DNA of 18,938 bases from SYIM01 sp044356835 (GTDB lineage Bacteria > Pseudomonadota > Gammaproteobacteria > Burkholderiales > Burkholderiaceae_E): the NCBI GenBank assembly GCA_044356835.1, contig JBIKVK010000036.1, positions 1 to 18,938 on the forward strand, given 5' to 3'. Below the pieces are notes generated by a model. That model saw only the letters and a list, made by a program, of their open reading frames with translations, was not told the origin of the DNA and made no database searches. Both the position numbers and the translations under genes were made by a program. Shown here piece by piece: positions 14,922 to 18,938 of the stretch. Position 1 is the first letter of the stretch. Every line of letters starts with the position of its first letter.

Positions 14922-15700
14922 GCAAGTCGTCGCCGGATCTGATCCTCGAAGTCAAGGGCGTCAGCCTTTCCTTCGGGGGCGTCCATGCTCTCTCGGACAT
15001 TTCGTTCGACGTGCGGCGAGGGGAGATCCGCGCCATCATCGGCCCCAACGGTGCTGGAAAGAGCTCGATGCTCAACTGCATCAATGGCGCCTACCGTCCG
15101 CAGAAGGGCGAGTTCATCTTTGACGGTACGCCGATCACGGACGTCAATCCGCATCGAATGGCCACTCTCGGCGTCGCGCGGACGTTTCAGAATCTTGCGC
15201 TCTTCAAGGGTATGTCGGTGCTCGACAACATCATGACCGGGCGCACCCTGCGAATGAAATCCAACCTGTTCCTGCAGGCGCTGCGCATCGGCCCAGCGGA
15301 GCGCGAAGAAATTCGCCACCGGGAACATGTCGAGAACATTATCGATTTCCTGGGCATCCAGCAGTACCGCAAGACACCGGTCGGCACCTTGCCCTATGGT
15401 TTGCAGAAACGGGTCGATCTGGGCAGGGCGCTTGCGATGGAACCCAAGCTGCTTCTCCTCGACGAGCCCATGGCGGGTATGAATGTCGAGGAAAAACAGG
15501 ACATGTGCCGGTTCATTCTCGATGTCAATGACGAATTCAGTACGACCATCGTATTGATCGAACATGACATGAGCGTGGTGATGGACATCTCCAGCCGGGT
15601 CGTTGTGCTCGACTACGGTCGAAAGATTGGTGACGGGCCGCCCGATGAAGTGCGTGCCAACCCGGAAGTGATCAACGCTTACCTCGGAACTCAGCATTGA
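14918..15700 (+). CDS. HAAT/LIV-type ABC importer ATP-binding protein (LivG-like)
   Basis: This 260-residue ATPase subunit of a branched-chain-amino-acid-type ABC importer energises uptake on the cytoplasmic face. It has Walker A GPNGAGKS (42-49), Q-loop Gln91 in ARTFQNLALF, signature TLPYGLQKR (157-165), Walker B LLLLDEP (178-184, catalytic Glu183) and switch His216 in IEHDM. The family insert with NIMTG and the C-terminal NAYLG are typical of LivG. The signature differs from LSGGQ: Ser is replaced by Pro and the second Gly by Tyr. LivG proteins are often loose at this site. It overlaps the upstream synthetase by ATGA, showing translational coupling, and is followed by the LivH-like permease gene after 62 bases. 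A LivF-like partner ATPase is expected beyond the window. Confidence 0.93.
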   Translation: MSKSSPDLILEVKGVSLSFGGVHALSDISFDVRRGEIRAIIGPNGAGKSSMLNCINGAYRPQKGEFIFDGTPITDVNPHRMATLGVARTFQNLALFKGMSVLDNIMTGRTLRMKSNLFLQALRIGPAEREEIRHREHVENIIDFLGIQQYRKTPVGTLPYGLQKRVDLGRALAMEPKLLLLDEPMAGMNVEEKQDMCRFILDVNDEFSTTIVLIEHDMSVVMDISSRVVVLDYGRKIGDGPPDEVRANPEVINAYLGTQH

Positions 15701-15759
15701 TGGGCGCGATCATCATGACCGGCGAGGTCCGCATCGACAGGGCACTTCGGAGACTCTGA
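15700..15759 (+). CDS. Possible 19-codon mini-ORF between livG-like and livH-like genes
   Basis: An ATG at 15700 shares its A with the livG-like stop (TGATG) and opens a frame of 19 codons, MGAIIMTGEVRIDRALRRL, ending TGA at 15757-15759. That is 3 bases before the livH-like ATG at 15763. It fills the whole gap and holds the livH ribosome site (GGAG, 15749-15752). It could couple translation of the permease to that of the ATPase. The peptide resembles nothing known to me, and a frame of this size could be chance. Confidence 0.25.
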   Translation: MGAIIMTGEVRIDRALRRL

Positions 15760-15762
15760 GCC

Positions 15763-16692
15763 ATGGGATTTTTTCTTGAGACGCTCTTTGGCGGTCTGAT
15801 GGCGGGAGTGCTCTATTCCCTGGTTGCGCTCGGCTTTGTCTTGATTTTCAAGGCGTCGGGGGTTTTCAACTTTGCGCAAGGTGCGATGGTGCTGTTTGCC
15901 GCTCTTGCAATGGCGCGTTTTTCGCAATGGTTGCCGGCCTGGCTGGGATTCGAGAGCAAGGTGCTTGCGAACCTTCTGGCCTTCGCCATCGCGGCTGCGC
16001 TGATGTTCGCTTTTGCCTGGCTGGTGGAGCGTTTGGTCCTGCGCCATCTGGTCAACCAGGAAGGGGTGACCCTCCTGATGGCGACGCTGGGCATCACCTA
16101 TTTCCTGGACGGCTTCGGTCAGACGCTCTTTGGCAGTGCGGTGTACAAGATCGACATCGGGATGCCCAAGCAACCGATCTTTATTCTCGACTCGGTCTTT
16201 CAGGGAGGACTGCTGATCAACCAGGAAGATCTTTACGCCGCCCTGGTCGCCGCCGCGCTCGTGGCGCTCCTGACGCTGTTCTTTCAGAAGACTTCGACCG
16301 GTCGTGCCCTCAGGGCTGTAGCCGACGATCATCAGGCCGCGCAATCCGTCGGGATCTCTTTGCAACGGATGTGGGTTGTGGTCTGGTTTGTAGCCGGGAT
16401 CACGGCACTCGTTGCCGGCATGATTTGGGGCTCAAAGATCGGGGTGCAGTTCTCCCTGACGACGGTGGCCCTCAAGGCGCTTCCGGTCATCATCCTGGGC
16501 GGGCTGACCTCGGTGCCGGGGGCCATCGTAGGCGGATTGATCATTGGGGTCGGTGAAAAGCTCTCCGAGGTCTATCTCGGCCCCGCTCTGGGCGGCGGCA
16601 TCGAGATCTGGTTCTCGTATGTCCTTGCGCTTCTGGTGCTGCTCGTTCGGCCGCAGGGTTTATTCGGCGAAAAAATCATCGACCGGGTCTGA
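15763..16692 (+). CDS. HAAT/LIV-type ABC importer permease (LivH-like)
   Basis: This 309-residue inner-membrane permease is one half of the translocation pore. The N-terminal hydrophobic segments carry the family pattern GLMAGVLYSLVALGFVLIFK (11-30), then ASGVFNFAQGAM (31-42), conserved in LivH proteins. The cytoplasmic coupling loop GRALRAVADDHQAAQSVGIS (180-199) contacts the ATPase. A glycine-rich C-terminal stretch (LGGLTSVPGAIVGG) is also typical. Start ATG 15763 has a GGAG site 10 bases upstream and is preceded by an in-frame stop. The LivM-like gene starts 10 bases downstream. The length is normal. Confidence 0.93.
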   Translation: MGFFLETLFGGLMAGVLYSLVALGFVLIFKASGVFNFAQGAMVLFAALAMARFSQWLPAWLGFESKVLANLLAFAIAAALMFAFAWLVERLVLRHLVNQEGVTLLMATLGITYFLDGFGQTLFGSAVYKIDIGMPKQPIFILDSVFQGGLLINQEDLYAALVAAALVALLTLFFQKTSTGRALRAVADDHQAAQSVGISLQRMWVVVWFVAGITALVAGMIWGSKIGVQFSLTTVALKALPVIILGGLTSVPGAIVGGLIIGVGEKLSEVYLGPALGGGIEIWFSYVLALLVLLVRPQGLFGEKIIDRV

Positions 16693-16702
16693 GGGCATAC
16701 AC

Positions 16703-17779
16703 ATGATTTACAGGGAAAATGGTCAGTTCAAGGCGAGCTACCGCGAGGACCAGAGCATCTTTCCGATTGCTCAGGATCGATATTTCGTCATCGGATTGAT
16801 CGCGTTTGCTTTTTTTGTGGTCCCGTTTTTGTTCAACGACTATGTCTTCAAAGCCATCCTGATCCCATTCCTGGTCCTTTCGCTCGCGGCCATCGGCGTC
16901 AATATCCTGGTGGGCTTCTGTGGGCAGATTTCATTGGGATCCGGCGCCTTCATGGCGGTTGGGGCCTACATGGCTTACAACATGTTCGTCCGATTCGACG
17001 GCATGCCGCTGATTGCAGCCTTGCTTCTTGGCGGGGTGTTCGCGACTTTGGTGGGCATTGTGTTCGGGGTTCCCAGCCTGCGCGTCAAGGGGCTCTATCT
17101 GGCCGTGGCAACGCTGGCCGCGCAGTTTTTTTGCGACTGGGCCTTCAGTCGCGTGCCCTGGTTTACCAACAACAGTTCGTCCGGTTCGGTGGCTGTGGGC
17201 CGTCTGGAAGTCATGGGCTGGCATATCAATACCCCGGTTGAAAAGTATCTGTTCTGCCTGGCCTTTGTGGTCGTGTTTGCCTTGCTTGCCAAGAACCTGG
17301 TGAGAGGCGCGATCGGGCGGCAATGGATGGCCATACGGGACATGGATGTGGCCGCAGCAGTGATCGGCATTCGCCCGACGTTTGCGAAATTGAGTGCCTT
17401 CGCCGTCAGCTCTTTTATCGTGGGTGTCGCGGGGGCTCTCTGGGGCTTCGTCCACCTCGGTTCGTGGGAGCCACTGGCCTTTTCCATCGATCGCTCATTC
17501 CAATTGCTGTTCATTGTCATCATCGGCGGCTTGGGCTCGATCATGGGTAGCCTCTTCGGCGCAGCCTTCATCGTCATTTTGCCGATCGTTCTGAATCAGG
17601 TCTTGCCCTTCCTCGGCAAGCTGGTTGGACTGACGATTTCCACCGCCCTGATTGCCCATGCCGAGTACATGATTTTCGGGGCCCTGATCGTCTGGTTCCT
17701 CATCGCCGAGCCGCATGGACTGGCCAAGCTCTGGAGCGTTGGAAAGCAGAAGCTGCGCCTCTGGCCCTTTCCGCATTGA
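16703..17779 (+). CDS. HAAT/LIV-type ABC importer permease (LivM-like)
   Basis: This 358-residue inner-membrane permease is the second half of the pore. Hydrophobic helices begin near residue 28. The family core NILVGFCGQISLGSGAFMAV (67-86) is clear, and the coupling loop GRQWMAIRDMDVAAAVIGI lies at 205-223. A conserved C-terminal segment follows (IGGLGSIMGSLFGAAFI). The frame is open back to 16544 inside the upstream gene, but the ATG at 16703 has a GAGGG site overlapping the upstream stop codon, 7 bases before it, and yields a normal LivM length. It is followed after 77 bases by the LivK-like gene. Confidence 0.92.
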   Translation: MIYRENGQFKASYREDQSIFPIAQDRYFVIGLIAFAFFVVPFLFNDYVFKAILIPFLVLSLAAIGVNILVGFCGQISLGSGAFMAVGAYMAYNMFVRFDGMPLIAALLLGGVFATLVGIVFGVPSLRVKGLYLAVATLAAQFFCDWAFSRVPWFTNNSSSGSVAVGRLEVMGWHINTPVEKYLFCLAFVVVFALLAKNLVRGAIGRQWMAIRDMDVAAAVIGIRPTFAKLSAFAVSSFIVGVAGALWGFVHLGSWEPLAFSIDRSFQLLFIVIIGGLGSIMGSLFGAAFIVILPIVLNQVLPFLGKLVGLTISTALIAHAEYMIFGALIVWFLIAEPHGLAKLWSVGKQKLRLWPFPH

Positions 17780-17856
17780 CCCCCAAAGCTTGCCGCTCCA
17801 AGCCGACTCGAAGTACATTGACCCTTAACCGATACCACCAAGACAGGAGACTTTCG

Positions 17857-18938
17857 ATGATCATCCAACGTGCACTCTGGGCGGCCGCCGTGTCGGCCGC
17901 TGTTGTGGCGGCCTCGGCTGCGCCTTCTGTGAGCCTTGCCCAGGATAAGGTGCAATTCTTTCCCAGCCTCACCGGGCGAACCGGTCCGGTGGCGCCCAAC
18001 GCCACGCCGTTTGCCAATGGGTATTGGGACTACATGAAGCTGGTCAACGAGCGGGGCGGTATCAACGGCGTGCGTACGCTGGTCGAGGAGTGCGAGACGG
18101 CCTATGCGACCGATCGCGGCGTCGAGTGCTATGAGCGTTTGAAGGGCAAGCATGGCGGAGCGACGGTGATTCAGCCGCTCTCGACGGGCATCACCTTCGC
18201 CCTCACCGAAAAAGTTCCGACCGACAAGATCCCGATGATCACCTCCGGCTACGGGCGTAGCGACTCGGCCGATGGCGGCATCTTCAAATGGAATTTCCCG
18301 CTGATCGGTCACTACTGGATCGCAGGCGACGTGGTGCTGCGTCATATTGCCAACCTCGAGGGTGGATGGGACAAACTCAAGGGCAAGCGCATTGCGGTCG
18401 GTTATCACGACAGCCCGTTCGGTAAAGAACTCCTGCCCATCGTCGAGGAACGCGCCAAGCGCCACGGCATCAATCTCCAACTGCTTCCGATCCCCGCGCC
18501 GGGCGTAGAACAAAAGGCCATCTGGCTGCAGATCCGGCAGCAGCGCCCCGACTATGTGATCCTCCAGACTTGGGGCATCATGACTCCGACCGCCATCCGT
18601 GAGGCCATTGCGGTCGGCTATCCGATGAGCAAGGTCTTCGGTACCTGGTGGTCGGGTGCCGAGCCCGATCTGAAGGATATCGGCGCCGCTGCCAAGGGAT
18701 ACAACGCGGTCATGATGCAGCACGGATCCTCGCGGGATTCCGGTGTCGTCAAGGAGATCCTCGAGAAGGTGCATGGCAAAGGCCAAGGGACCGGACCGCG
18801 GGCGGAAGTGGGCGACGTGCTGTACATGCGCGGCGTTGTCGGCGCGATGCTGGCAGTCGAGGGCGTATTCCGGGCGCAGGACCGCTGGGGCAAGGGTCAG
18901 GTCATGACCTCGGAGCGGGCGCGCTGGGGCTACGAGAA
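17857..18938 (+). CDS. HAAT/LIV-type ABC importer periplasmic binding protein (LivK-like), partial
   Basis: This is a type I periplasmic binding protein of the leucine/isoleucine/valine receptor family, cut by the window end after about 360 residues. The family is usually 370-440 residues long, so little is missing. Residues 1-28 form a Sec signal peptide (cleavage SLA before QDK). The mature start KVQFFPSLTGRTGPVAP and ANGYWDYMKLVNERGGINGV are the classic ligand-pocket and lobe features. TAYATDRGVECYERL, WGIMTPTAIREA and similar stretches also fit. An AGGAG ribosome site lies 7 bases before ATG 17857. The receptor delivers the solute to the two permeases encoded upstream. Ligands in this family range from amino acids to aromatic acids and urea. 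The acyl-CoA synthetase in the operon favours a carboxylic acid, by inference. Confidence 0.94.
   Translation, partial: MIIQRALWAAAVSAAVVAASAAPSVSLAQDKVQFFPSLTGRTGPVAPNATPFANGYWDYMKLVNERGGINGVRTLVEECETAYATDRGVECYERLKGKHGGATVIQPLSTGITFALTEKVPTDKIPMITSGYGRSDSADGGIFKWNFPLIGHYWIAGDVVLRHIANLEGGWDKLKGKRIAVGYHDSPFGKELLPIVEERAKRHGINLQLLPIPAPGVEQKAIWLQIRQQRPDYVILQTWGIMTPTAIREAIAVGYPMSKVFGTWWSGAEPDLKDIGAAAKGYNAVMMQHGSSRDSGVVKEILEKVHGKGQGTGPRAEVGDVLYMRGVVGAMLAVEGVFRAQDRWGKGQVMTSERARWGYE

Noticed and set aside
17596..18786. Minus-strand open frame opposite the LivM and LivK genes
   Set aside because: It spans two well-supported plus-strand genes and their gap. Its residues (rich in Arg, Gly, His and Asp) show no domain.

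Overview
The window looks like a high-GC betaproteobacterial chromosome segment, most plausibly from the order Burkholderiales. The main clues are three Bug-type solute-binding proteins, a protein family greatly expanded in Burkholderiales, together with a TAXI-TRAP system and a branched-chain-amino-acid-type (HAAT/LIV) ABC transporter. There is no rRNA or other phylogenetic marker, so this placement is inference. Genes are densely packed. I see no tRNA, rRNA, CRISPR array, insertion sequence or phage gene.

Region 1 (about 1-4542, plus strand) starts with what may be the last ten codons of an upstream membrane-protein gene. It continues with a four-gene run: a Bug binding protein, an overlapping BMP/PnrA-like binding protein that lacks a signal peptide, a malate/L-lactate-type (Ldh_2) NAD(P)-dependent oxidoreductase, and a TTC38-like tetratricopeptide protein.

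Region 2 (4552-8854) has a minus-strand pair encoding a TAXI binding protein and a fused 4TM/12TM TRAP permease. A Bug gene is transcribed divergently from it. The shared intergenic region carries an 8-bp direct repeat bracketing a candidate promoter.

Region 3 (8897-12783) is a minus-strand operon (a second Ldh_2 dehydrogenase, Bug, MBL-fold hydrolase). It is divergent from a plus-strand amidohydrolase related to 2-pyrone-4,6-dicarboxylate lactonase. The intergenic region holds a perfect 8-bp inverted repeat next to a TATAAT box.

Region 4 (12975 to the window end, plus strand) is an operon for a large AMP-forming acyl-CoA synthetase followed by LivG-, LivH-, LivM- and LivK-like subunits of an ABC importer. 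The LivK-like gene is cut by the window end. A LivF-like ATPase would be expected just beyond.

Overall this is a solute-capture and carboxylic-acid catabolism region. It holds six periplasmic-type binding proteins of four families, with two dehydrogenases for 2-hydroxy or 2-oxo acids, two hydrolases probably acting on lactones or esters, and one CoA ligase. The substrates cannot be read from the sequence. I found no clear, wholly new system. The most unusual points are the signal-less BMP protein coupled to a Bug gene, the repeated Ldh_2-Bug pairing, the operator-like repeats in both divergent intergenic regions, and a 19-codon mini-ORF filling the livG-livH gap.
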